Assembly (NCBI GenBank): GCA_009760855.2
Contig: WPIO01000044.1
Span: 804,501-860,000, forward strand
Direction: 5' to 3'
Source of the DNA: Cristatella mucedo
Taxonomy: Eukaryota > Bryozoa > Phylactolaemata > Cristatellidae
Length of the DNA: 55,500 nt
Positions 45,765 to 55,500 of the stretch are shown in pieces. A program made the position numbers and the translations under genes. Under the pieces are notes generated by a model. That model did not search any database, was not told the origin of the DNA, and saw nothing but the letters and a program-made list of their open reading frames with translations. Every line of letters begins with the position of its first letter. Position 1 is the first letter of the stretch.

Positions 45765-47095
45765 GTGGTTCAGAAGTGCACGCGTGCCTGCACAAAAGCC
45801 TTGTTAATAATCTGTCTGTTGACGACCGACCCAGGCAAATAGCTCCACGCTTAACCAGGTGGCATGCCAGGGACTCCTTAATTTCTAACTGCTGTTTCCA
45901 TTAACGTTGTTCTTGATGCTGTAAGAACATGACATTGACACTTATGGTTTCATTGTAGCCACAGATCCATGCTGTATAATGTCTTCGCACTAAAACCATG
46001 TCGGTGGTAGAAAGGTCGAATTCAAAATTCAATGCTTGTCAGTAAAGGTCGTCAGGCAGCACGAATTATGCAGCGACCGATGCCCTACTAATAATAGCAA
46101 TCGTGTCCCGGTGAAGACAGTGGCCCTAGTTGACTTCTGGGAGTTTAGCTTAGGGTCGGCAGCCAAGCCAATCCTTGTAAAAGATCCCTTACCTGTTTCG
46201 GCAGGTTTTGAGATACGGAGATGGGATGGGCAAGTACGGTAAGGCTACAAGAAGAAATGTAAGTGCCAAGTGCTTGCAGTCCAGCAGCTTACAGCTCACA
46301 AGCTAGCTAGCAGGAATTGGTTAAGCGGCACTTTTTGCCACTCCCACAATCGCAGCCATACCGGAAGCTAGCGTGGTTTCACAGGCACTCTTAATCCCAC
46401 TGCGGCATATATTACCTTCTGGCGAACTAGACCCCCTCCCGAGCTATTGGACGCCCGAATAGAATGTGCCCATTCGGTCAATATTACAATGAATGCAACA
46501 CAGATATTGCTTTCGGTTGCTGAGAACACAGATATTGCTTTTCGATGCAATTCGCTCGAATCAAACGTTTAAAATTAAGAGGGGCTTACGTTTTGGCTAA
46601 TATTTGCAAAATTCAGGCCCGTTGACGAAGCACTAGAACAATCAGCTTCGATGAGGTGTAGCATATAAGCTGCTAATTGCGGACTGTTCATTTTCTACGC
46701 TAGCGTTCTTCTCAACTCTCTGACTCATAAATACGTACATTGCTACGAATGCGTGTAGTTAGTAGCTCCGGAGTGGTATTTTTTCGAAAAAGCACAGCGA
46801 ACGTAACGGGCGCAAGTCTTCAGAAACTCGTGGCAGACTGGTAATAGTAGCGCCTCGATGTACGGAGCCTGCAGAGTAACCAGTGTACACGAGGTACGCC
46901 GGTGATAGCAGATCACGACTGCTATCAACAGACTGCCCATACTTCAAAAGTGAATGCATTTGACTTTGCTTTCCTGAGCACGAAGCTTGGCCTGTCACAG
47001 CTAGGAAACTCACAGGAAAATCACAAATCATACTTCAAATACCATTTTAAGGGATCTAAGAATAAGTTACGACGCATCATGCTCCTAATAGTGTT
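45765..47095. other. Intergenic, no feature recognised
   Basis: I see no coding similarity, no box A/B pair and no long simple repeat. Confidence 0.6.
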
Positions 47096-47097
47096 TC

Positions 47098-47200
47098 CTT
47101 TGCAGCAAATTAAAGCGCCTACAAAGGGTTCTCCGAGGGTGCTTTATCAAATATATTATTATACTATTGCCAAGCTTTATCGAGTGTATTATTATTATTA
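47098..47200 (+). mobile_element. LINE-A-type 3' tail, end repeated
   Basis: It shows GCAGCAAATTAAAGCGCCTA, GGGTTCTCCGAGGGTGCTTT, ATCAAATATATTATTATAC; then a second partial end, AAGCTTTATCGAGTGTATTA, with another (ATT)n. Confidence 0.62.
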
Positions 47201-47244
47201 CCTTAACCTGAACAAAAGACTAGCCTATATTTTCCTAGCATAGT

Positions 47245-47259
47245 ACACACACACGCGCT

Positions 47260-47323
<64 letters not shown>

Positions 47324-47335
47324 AACACACACACA
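47245..47335 (+). repeat. (CA)n microsatellite, interrupted
   Basis: It is about 90 bp of CA with CACAAACACA and GCGC interruptions, followed by (AT)n near 47360-47380. Confidence 0.95.
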
Positions 47336-47389
47336 CATGCGGACATTTATAAGAGCACATATATATATATATATATATATTGGATATAT

Positions 47390-47508
47390 TGGTTACCGAA
47401 TGCATACCGAAAGCTGTTTAGGCTTTGAGTGGGCAATATAAAACTCTCCTGCGTAACACCCACTTAGTCCTTGTGGAGTTACAGACGAAGATACATTACA
47501 TTATATAC
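47390..47508 (+). mobile_element. LINE-B 3' end fragment
   Basis: It is similar to 1005-1135: TTGGTTACCGAATGCATACC, CTCTCCTGCGTAACACCCAC, GGAGTTACAGACGAAGATAC, then ATTACATTATATAC running into (AT)n and (GT)n. Confidence 0.72.

Positions 47509-47525
<17 letters not shown>

Positions 47526-47597
<72 letters not shown>
47526..47597 (+). repeat. (TG)n microsatellite
   Basis: It is about 70 bp of pure TG, following the LINE-B 3' end and an (AT)n stretch. Confidence 0.97.
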
Positions 47598-47599
<2 letters not shown>

Positions 47600-48030
47600 G
47601 TAATCTATCTAAATGTCATCTATGATGCATGTAATATTTAAAAATATGTAAATACATGTATATATTTGGATATAAAGAAGAATAAGTACCCACGAGAAAT
47701 ATTTTGAGCGTGCCAATCCGAGTATGCAAGTCGCACGCCAGAGGAGAGCAGCTTCAGTATTGGGTAGGTTGAGGTTGCTATTGCTAGGAAAGGGCTGGTG
47801 AGTAAGTAGGTCAGATATACGGGGCGGAGGATGAGAATGAATAGACGTAAAAGTGGGTGATAGACCTTGAAGTAGATGCCCAGCTAGCTATTTAGCGTAT
47901 CACTTATGGCTAATCAGCTTTTCGGGATTAAAAATCAAAAGGTGTTCGCCCATAACGATAGAGGTCTGTTCTCGAGCCCTCCGGCATATTTATTAAAGTT
48001 CCTGGACAGAGATTAAACACACGGAAGGCT

Positions 48031-48140
48031 AATCATTTGCATAGTGCCCCATGACAACTTAATCTCTATTCAGGAGCTCCAGGTACGCCACAGCGCTCAA
48101 GCCCACGACCTCGGCTAGCGAATACATTCACCTTGACGTT
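48031..48140 (-). mobile_element. SINE-1 copy, degenerate
   Basis: Minus strand: GCCGAGGTCGTGGGCTTGAG (box B-like), CTGAATAGAGATTAAGTTGT, GGGGCACTATGCAAATGATT. It carries the same GAATGTATTCG insertion near the head as the copy at 51934. Confidence 0.65.
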
Positions 48141-48144
48141 TATC

Positions 48145-49015
48145 GACGCGGGATTCAGCTCTCTAAGAGCGCTGTGCACATGAGTTATATTTTTAACTTT
48201 TTTTTCAAGTTCACGTCCAGCCTCTTGCAATAATATCAATGAGAACCTCGGCAGTAGTGTAGAGGGCTATACTGGAGTCAGCTATCGGCATAAAACCTTG
48301 AAGATAGGCGGCAAGGGCTAGCCATTTATCGTCGTCGGTTCATCCTGAGTGCGACGAAGCAGCTCATCCCAAATCACAACTGGCGCCGAAAGATCAAGCC
48401 TTCTATTACCTTTCTCAACTCATACTGAAATTTGAAAGAACGAGGCCTCATTATGGTAGTGCATCCACGCTCAATTTAACTGAAGGTTCGTGAAAGCTGT
48501 AGTCGTTGCTAAAACAAATAGTATTCGGCTCAGTTAAGCTGATATCCACTTGTATATTGGCTAAACCGTTGAGGAGAAGGTGCACCTTATGTACTTAAAA
48601 ATACTTCGCAACTCCGATCTAATAAGCTTGCGCTCAATGCGAAAGGGATAGCACTTTATATTCGAGTTTCTCTTTTAGACCGACGAAGCTCACTGGACCA
48701 ATCTGTTTCGTATAAATCTGCTTTATTTGATGAAAATCGCTCAGTCTTCTGCCAGTGTAATACTTAAAGCATCTTCTTTTTCATGGGTGCTCGTACGCAT
48801 AGAAATCCATATAGCCGTACCCATGTAAAAGCATGCCTATGCACCTTTATAAGTTTTGAAAAGTGCATCATCTGCATATATTGTAACCGGATACCTGAAC
48901 AGGAAGTTTCGGTTACAGACAAATTTACCCTCCCGTCTCGGCCGGAAATATTAGCTTTTAAGCTACGTACGTGTTTACCACGGGTCCATAAGTTCCTGGC
49001 GTCATGCTTCCAAAA
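48145..49015. other. Intergenic, no feature recognised
   Basis: The sequence is AT-leaning with short frames only. It may hold further decayed Gypsy sequence, but I could not read any. Confidence 0.5.
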
Positions 49016-49019
49016 TACT

Positions 49020-49400
49020 TCTCTCACCCATTTCTTCCTCCTTCCCTTCTCCTCGTCCTCCTCGTCCTCCTCCTCCCTCCTTCCTTCCTCCTTCTCATCT
49101 CTCCCACATTCCCTCCTCCTCCTCCTCCTCCTCCTCCTCCTCTTCCTCCTCCTCCTCCTCCTCCTCCTCCTCCTCCTCCTCCTCCTCCTCCTCCTCCTCC
49201 TCCTCCTCCTCCTCCTCCTCCTCATCTGTCCTTCTTATCTCCTTTTCCCCTCGTCCTCCCTTCACTCCATCCCGCTCCTTCTTCCATCTCCATCTCCTTC
49301 CTCTGCATTCTCCTCCTTCTCCACTTATTCTCTACGCCTTTCTCCTTTTCTCTCTCCTCCTCTACTTCTCTTTTGTTCTTGTCTCCTCCTACCCTTCTAC
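49020..49400 (+). repeat. Polypyrimidine tract with (CTC)n core
   Basis: About 380 bp is almost wholly C/T, with a near-pure (CTC)n array of about 115 bp at 49108-49222. The long open frames here (poly-L/S/P on +, poly-R on -) are artefacts of the repeat. Confidence 0.95.
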
Positions 49401-49555
49401 TAGGAACTCGCTACTTTAACGGCCAACAGCCCGTCGTCAATAGTCGTCGAAAATTACAGCATTCCTTGGACTAACGCAATGCCTCTTTTAGAAAACTTTA
49501 GACGCAGATGCATAACCGTTCCGCCGCCCTAGGCATTGTCGCTATTGACCTGCAG

Positions 49556-49740
49556 GACTTTAGCGAGGAACCACGAAGGCGAGCTTCTACCTTACAGAAA
49601 AACTCGCTCATTACTCTTACTTCAGTATTTTTTTTTACGTCAACTGGCCAGGTCTCAGCATGTTAGTGAAACCGCGTTAGACCAGACGCAAAACCTCTTA
49701 ACACGGGTGCTCCCGCCTGTATGAAGCGATCGTAGGAAAT
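49556..49740 (+). repeat. Diverged repeat, partner at 54500-54675
   Basis: It shares TGGCCAGGTCT, a following GTTAGT-AAACC-GTTAG pattern, and CCTGT-TGAAGC with the second copy; similarity is roughly 70% by eye. Class unknown. Confidence 0.5.
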
Positions 49741-50499
49741 CATTAAAGTATCGACTCGAGGCCGTATCGCTGAGCGGCATTGAAGACTACTGTGAGTTAG
49801 AGGGTGTGGCTGTGCTCCGGAACAGAGGGGCGCTGCGTTATCGAAGGCCCGTACTTTGCCCTGGCGGTGGGCTTGCGGCATCAACGAGCGAGGCACCAAA
49901 GAGCGGTACCGGCGCTGACCAGCGGTCGCCTCCCACGACAGAGAGAGCGTGTACATATGCAGAGCAGAGCGCTTAATCATCCGGCCAACGCAGCTGGCAG
50001 CTAAATTGTTCGGCCGGCGGCCGGCTGTGGCTTTTTCGAACGCTTTGAGCACATTCAGGCTCGGCAATTGCCACTGATTTGATGAGCGCCAATTAGGACT
50101 CGGGTAGTTCGTTGAGCGGTGCTTTCTCAGCTTAGTCGAGGGCTACTTGTTCGTAATGTCGGGGTCGCACAGAGACGCCGACCGATTGGGTACTAATCGT
50201 AGCCGATTTTCTCGGTCGTGACGTGCGTCGGTACTTGGAAGTCCGGCCGCGGAGTAATTGTGATTATGCCTTCGGCCTGTCAGTGGCCTCCTAAAGCGTT
50301 TAAAGTCGGACCGGACAGCTTTGTGTAAGTAAGCAATACCGGATAGCTTATCGATAGGAGTTATCGCGCGGCGCGAGCCGCGCCCACCACTCAGCTATCA
50401 GTCCGCGATCCAGCGAGGAAGTAATCCTACGTCTTCTACCCGTGGCGTTTTTAGCAGGGTCAGAGATCAATAAATGCATTCGGCGACAGTACGCAACTA

Positions 50500-51060
50500 A
50501 GTCCCTTACCGACCGAGCCGACCGAACGGTTTGTACAGCCGCCGTTCTTGCAGTGGCCGCGAGCTATGGGGAAGTTCCCCGGAAAAGAAATAAAACTTAC
50601 TTCTTCCGGGGTTAGGGGCAACTTCAGCAACCTCCAGAGTTTCGCACGGTGTGCAATTCAAGCCGACGGGCATTCGGCAGAACTCGTACATGCGGCGACG
50701 GTGACGCCAACGTTATTTTGGCCATATCAGCTTCGGACAGCTTAATCAGGTGGTAGCCGAAAGCCACGTGAAGGCTAGGGAAATACTTGACCTCGAAGAG
50801 TCTCCATCCAGTGTTTCTATTAAGTTCGGAAGAGGGTAGCTCTCCCGCTCGGTCATTTCGTTAAGTCGCCGGCAGTCGACACAGATCCTCAAGTCACCGG
50901 ACAGGTTTTCAGACTGTCGCCGGAGGGAGGAGGGGGCGACGCCTCGGGCCTGCCAATTTTTCCACGATGCCTTCCCCTAGCTCCCCAGATAATATCTTCT
51001 TACATCGCTTTGTACGGCAAGCGGCATCCGCCTTGGTCTTATTGGTACTGGGACTGCTTC
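50500..51060 (-). pseudogene. Ty3/Gypsy retrotransposon pol (reverse transcriptase) remnant
   Basis: The minus strand carries the Gypsy RT pattern in pieces from several frames. In order they are PRRMPLAV (about 51030), LSGELGEGIVEKL, GDLRICVDCRRLNEMTERES then YPLPNLIETLDG (about 50800-50898), KYFPSLHVAFGYHLIKLSEA (about 50730-50800), and MYEFCRMPVGLNCTPCETLE (about 50630-50691). At least two frameshifts are needed to connect them. In 'FSxLDL' the catalytic Asp is His (PSLHV), and no YxDD is seen. Protease or gag lying at 51074-51350, and RNase H lying below 50500, are possible but not recognisable. It is an old, dead copy. Confidence 0.72.
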
Positions 51061-51933
51061 CGGCTTAACCCACTCAAAAACTTGCTATCGCACTCTGGGA
51101 GTTTGTGAGAGTTTCGCTGAACAAAACACCAACAGGTGAATTAATTCCTTCTAAGATCAGCTTCCGGCTAGCGCTCCTGTTAGCGTTCCACAGCGGCACT
51201 ATCGTCGAACATCTAAAAGTCAAAAACGTAGTGGTAGTGGTAGAGCATTCGTCGACAGATAGCAAATTATCTGTACGTTGGACTGCATTATCTCTGCCGG
51301 TTATAGCCTCCACACCATGGCTGCTGCAGACCAGATTATAGGGTGAAGAGCTAGTCCTGAGGGGGACAGCCTTAAGACCAATGGAAAACGTCCGTTTATG
51401 TTACTACAGAGTAAGAGAGTAGAGAATAGTCATGTTGGATAGTATCAAGAGTTGCTCGCTCCTGGCAGATGCATTTTACTACGTGTGTGGGCTATTTTCT
51501 CAAGATGAGAATGAGAAATTACTCTGTGAAAGCACCTGTTAAGATGTTTGAGGCCTACAAAGCATTCTTCGGCATGCATATTGCTTAACCAATACAGGCT
51601 CCTGACACTTCATTTCGTATGCGAACACTTCAAAAGAACTCTTGAAGGTAACGTGAACAATTGCTATTCACTAGATGGAATTCCTTGCGCAGCACCAGGT
51701 AATGTGTAAAATATCATTTTTTAATTTATAGAATTCTGGTATTTTTACCGGCTGATGCAGGGGAGAAATAAAATAATAGAGAAGATAATAATATGAAGTT
51801 TGCTATCCCAAGAATTTGGCTGGAACCGACAGAGCCCCCAAGCGACTTCTGTGTGATGGACCCTAGCAACCACCGAACTAACAAGAGCGAGCCTGCCAAC
51901 ATGTATCCACACAGTCCACCATCCGTAAATAAA

Positions 51934-52085
51934 TAAAATTCATGCATATAACGCCCTAAGAGAGCTTAATCTCCATTCAAGCGCTTCACATACACCACGG
52001 GCTCGAACTCACGACCTCGGTCATCGAATACATTCACCTTGACCTTGGTTCAAGGCGAGTACCTTAACCACTGGGTCAAACCAGC
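51934..52085 (-). mobile_element. SINE-1 copy
   Basis: Minus strand: GACCCAGTGGTTAAGGTACT (box A-like), GACCGAGGTCGTGAGTTCGA (box B-like), then TGAATGGAGATTAAGCTCTC and GGCGTTATATGCATGAATTT. It has a longer head with a GAATGTATTCG insertion. Confidence 0.73.
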
Positions 52086-52224
52086 GCGGCATCGCCTCAG
52101 TACCGAACTTCCCTTCGCTCTCCAACCCCTCCCTTCGTAGTGGGATCAGCCATCTTCAAGAAAGAGAGAGAGAGAGAGAGCAGCAATTTAGACAGTCAGG
52201 ATCCAATTGCGGATCCACATCCCA

Positions 52225-53330
52225 ATTTCACAGATGCGGCTGGGGAGAGAAAGTCTTGACTTCCTCAGCCTGAAAGACGTCAACGGTCTGACTACAGCCC
52301 TTGGTCGTACCAAGTCCAATGATGAGCTTCTGACATCTAGGCTCAAGGAGTGGAACTTTTTGGATGACAGTGTGAAAGTAACAGATCTCAGAAAGCGTCA
52401 TAGACTTTTTTCGACTCCTTCAGTGGGGCAAATGGGCTGTGCTTCTGCAACCACGAGGCCTGTCTATTCGTAGCTGAAGGAATCGCCTGTAATCCGGGCT
52501 AATGGTGCCTACTCATAGAAGTTCATTCAGAAGCCACAAAACCCTGCTGCTTAATAACGGGAGCAACAAGTGAATCCATTTCTCCTTGTGGCTCACTTTG
52601 TACACCTCAAAGAGGACTACACCCTTGTCACAATGTTGCTGCTTGCCTTGAAGCATGGCAAGTTTGCCTTTGTAACAGCCGGTACTGCAAGGAACACTAT
52701 CACAAGAGGAACTGGCCACAGCGGACCGAGTTCTCTACAGGGGAGAACAATATCAAGTCGGAGCCGCTGGCTGGAACCCTCGGAATGTTCTGATGTCACC
52801 GATGCACATCAAGTTAAGCCATCATCAAACGATTTTTCAACGCTCTAGACAATGAGAAAGTAGCTTTCGAGTACCTCCAAGATATCTTTCCACAGCTTTC
52901 GGTGACAAAGGTCAGAGGTGGCCTTGTCGTCGGACTGAAAATAAAGAAGATCGTAGAGTGAAACGACTTGAACTAGTAGCTGAAGAGGACGGAGAAAGAG
53001 GCTTACACAATTTTCGCTGCATTGGTACATGACTTCCTGTAAAATCACAAGACTGAAAGCTGTGAGCAGCTGATTCAGACTCTCACGGATAACTTTGCCG
53101 AAATGGAATGCAGAATGGCCTTCAAATTCCAGTATCCTTTGTGCTCATCTCTGCAAATTCAAGGAGAACATGGGAGCTCTTACTCGGAGGAGGAGCAAGA
53201 TGAGCGTATCCACCGCTATATACTGGGCTTTTGATGTCATTACCAAGGAAAGCATAAATAAAGAATAATGATGGACTATGTTCGAAGGCTTCGTCAAGAA
53301 AGCGACTTTCAGTTTATCGTGAATCTAGAA
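52225..53330 (+). pseudogene. Decayed transposon-type ORF of an unnamed invertebrate family
   Basis: Pieces in different frames recall a family of uncharacterised, probably transposon-derived proteins common in cnidarian, insect and fish genomes. They are SLDFLSLKDVNGLTTALG, LLTSRLKEWNFLDDSVKV (52230-52380); VAHFVHLKEDYTLVTMLL (52590-52650); NVLMSPMHIKL (52790); ALDNEKVAFEYLQDIFPQLS (52843-52900) and EEEQDERIHRYILGF (53190-53235). Relatives carry 'VAHSVHLKExY', 'SPLHIKLGLM' and 'SEExxERFHxDI' at the same places, from memory of the family. Stops and frameshifts are numerous. Family name and function are not known to me. Confidence 0.55.
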
Positions 53331-53822
53331 TATACATTCATTTCTGAACCCTTTGAGCGAGTTTTGTATAATTTAGAATGGGTGCATATTAATTTTGAAT
53401 AATTTTCTTACTATATTCGAACTAGAAGAAGTGAATTTGTCAGTTTTCTCATTGGAAATGTGTAATTACAAGTTAATAAATGTCAATGGTCCTGGTTACA
53501 ATAGCAAAGTTTGTAGACGATAAAGTCAATTTTCTATACCCCTGAGGCAAAAGCAGTAAGTAACACTTACCAATCAGGAACAAAATTAAATCAAATGATG
53601 CTATTCAATGGAAATATTATTTGTACACTTAATAAGTCGTTAAAAGGCGTAGGAGCAACAGTCTGGCTTTTCTATGCAACCGTGAAACCATTGAAAATGG
53701 CAGTCGAGAAGACAAAGCTCAGACAACTCTAGAAATGCGCCCGCCTCTGAGCATGCTCGCCGCGAGCACTCGGCAAGGCCGTAGCCAGAACTTTGTTCAG
53801 GGGGCTCAGCCTTCTAAGAGGA

Positions 53823-53920
53823 GATAATAATAACAATAACACAATAATAATAATAATAATAGATATATTTATTGCGTCCTAAGTGAACTAAATCTCTTTC
53901 TAGGCACTTTAGATCTTGCC
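53823..53920 (-). mobile_element. LINE-A-type 3' tail
   Basis: Minus strand: AAGTGCCTAGAAAGAGATTT, AGTTCACTTAGGACGCAATA, then (ATT)n and GTTATT repeats. Confidence 0.7.
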
Positions 53921-53924
53921 TGAA

Positions 53925-55500
53925 CAATGATGGTGCTTGGGTCCTCCACAGCGTGGCAGCCCAACTCATGAAGCAGATGCCACAAGTGGCAACACAAGGC
54001 TGGAGCAGTCAGTGGAACGAAGCAAGGGGAAGTTACAAGTCCAACCAACGACAGTATAAGGGCCGTGCAGTGGAGCATGTGCGAGGCCAGGATGATGGGC
54101 GTCCGACTCGGACGTCTATCTAGACGAGCCATGTGCAATGAAGTTGAGTTCGAGATTAATAATTGCAAAAAATGACATTAATTCTGGGAGTTCTTGACAT
54201 CAGGTAAAGGTAAGTTGATTCGGGTTATTGCCGGCAATGCAAAAAAGCGGAGAAAAGCCTAGAAAAAATAAGAGCAAAAATGACTTGAAATCATTGGTAA
54301 GGCGCGGCCGACGAATGAAGAATCGTTTCAGCTCTCTTGCAAACCGGATTTCCGATGAACTGTGGATTGCTTAACAAGGCTACTCAAATGTCTTTAAGTT
54401 TGATGCGCTTCTTTTTTAATGTCACCAAATTAAGCTGCATAAATGCAACTGAGCACACTAAACTTGAAATTTACGCTACGTCAAGGCCGAGGAGGTACTG
54501 CGAATTCAAGCCTCGCTTAAACAGTCAAGCACCAGAAAAAAGTTGCTCGTTTACTATTACTTTTACTTCACCTGGCCAGGTCTTTGCAAGTTAGTTAAAC
54601 CCAGTTAGCACGTATGCAAATTCTCTGGATGCGGTGATCTCAAGCCTGTTTGAAGCAACGTCGAAAACATTTTATCTAACACTGAGCACATTAGTTAATG
54701 CGATGGCTTTGTAATATACCGAAGAAATATGGGTTCTTTTGGATAACAAGTTAGCGTGACCTGCCTAATAAGGTTGTGTCAACACCTGCACAAATGTACG
54801 GATATTTTCTGAAGCAGAATCTTTAATGACAATTTTGGCGCGACCCCAGTTGCATAGAAAAGGTCTGCGATTACATTTGGTCACTTTAATGGGCCCCGAG
54901 TTTGGTACATACATCCCACATGCGTCGCAGCTTAAGTTTTTATTGCAAGGAAATCCATTGCATCTCTGGGACGTTAAACATTTTTTAATTAAATTAAAGC
55001 CGGCGCTGCGAATGAACTTTGCTAGTACCTGCTAATTTTTTTTAGGAGCGATGAAGTCTGTTACCTATCTACCGAAGACCACTTGGATTTAGAGTACTCT
55101 TTAGAAGAAAGGTCGCTAGCATAAAACGCACTATGCCTTCGTTTCTTTGGGAAGTTACTGAAAGGGTCAATCCTAAGCAAGCTGCTCGCACTTTACTAAC
55201 TATTCGGAGTGCTTGAGCTCAGGAGCAAGTAAGTATTGATTGCTCATTGCACTTGGGCGAAAGCGGCCATTACATTAACGCAGCAGTTGAATCGGCCGGT
55301 CTTGACCTTTTACATGTAGGTAAATAAGAAATTCAACAACAGGTCAATAACCAGCGTTTATTTGCCAGATTTCTATTGAAAAAGGCATGCAATTTAGTGA
55401 ACTTATTTAACATAAAGTGCAGCAACAGAAGAGCTTCACAGAGAGCTGCGGGAGCCAGGTTCATTCGAATCACAGTGAGCTTACTTTTTTCGCGGACCAT
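53925..55500. other. Right-end intergenic sequence
   Basis: Apart from the diverged repeat at 54500-54675, nothing is recognised. Short frames such as 54826-55035 (+) have no recognisable content. Confidence 0.55.
54500..54675 (+). repeat. Diverged repeat, partner at 49556-49740
   Basis: The aligned core is CACCTGGCCAGGTCTTTGCA to CAAGCCTGTTTGAAGCAACG. It is in the same orientation as the first copy. Confidence 0.5.

Noticed and set aside
48764-49474. Long open frames of poly-arginine (-) and poly-leucine/serine/proline (+)
   Set aside because: They are produced entirely by the (CTC)n/polypyrimidine tract and contain no other protein signal.

Overview
The window is eukaryotic, almost certainly from an invertebrate animal. 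It shows GT-AG spliced exons, long introns, several non-LTR retrotransposon families, tRNA-derived SINEs, a pogo-like DNA transposon, a Ty3/Gypsy remnant and very many dinucleotide microsatellites. The species cannot be named from sequence alone.

The left 25 kb holds one real host gene, on the minus strand: a class-1b P4-ATPase (phospholipid flippase, ATP8B type). I can follow 15 exons, 2256 coding bases and 752 codons, from a proposed start exon at 24865-24910 down to an exon ending at 198. All exon phases agree. The visible part runs from the N-terminus through M1-M4, the actuator domain (DGET), the P-domain aspartate (DKTGT), the nucleotide-binding domain (SPDE, KGAD) and the TGDK motif. 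The C-terminal third (hinge GDGxND motif, M5-M10, tail) must lie beyond base 1. Introns are 151 bp to 9.1 kb and hold microsatellites, LINE fragments and SINEs. A GC- and CpG-rich block at 24911-25310 just upstream of the start exon is the likely promoter/5'UTR.

From 25 kb to the right end I find no intact host gene. That part is mobile-element territory: a pogo-like transposon with TIRs and TA target duplications (27203-29326, broken transposase); a CR1/L2/Jockey-group LINE ('LINE-A') as one long broken copy (about 37.6-40.9 kb) plus several truncated copies; a second LINE ('LINE-B'); two tRNA-headed SINE groups ('SINE-1', 'SINE-2'); a Ty3/Gypsy pol remnant (about 50.5-51.1 kb, minus); a decayed transposon-type ORF (52.2-53.3 kb); and long simple repeats, including a 380-bp polypyrimidine tract near 49.2 kb.

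The most interesting observations are that LINE-A and SINE-1 end in closely similar 3' tails, which is the signature of a SINE mobilised by a partner LINE; that SINE-2 shares the tRNA-like head but carries a different tail; a nearly identical (about 99%) unclassified repeat ending in a (GA)n tail; a hairpin at the LINE-B 3' end; and a perfect 19-bp inverted repeat in intron 1. LINE-A, LINE-B, SINE-1 and SINE-2 are working names used only here. I saw no sign of a novel multi-gene system.
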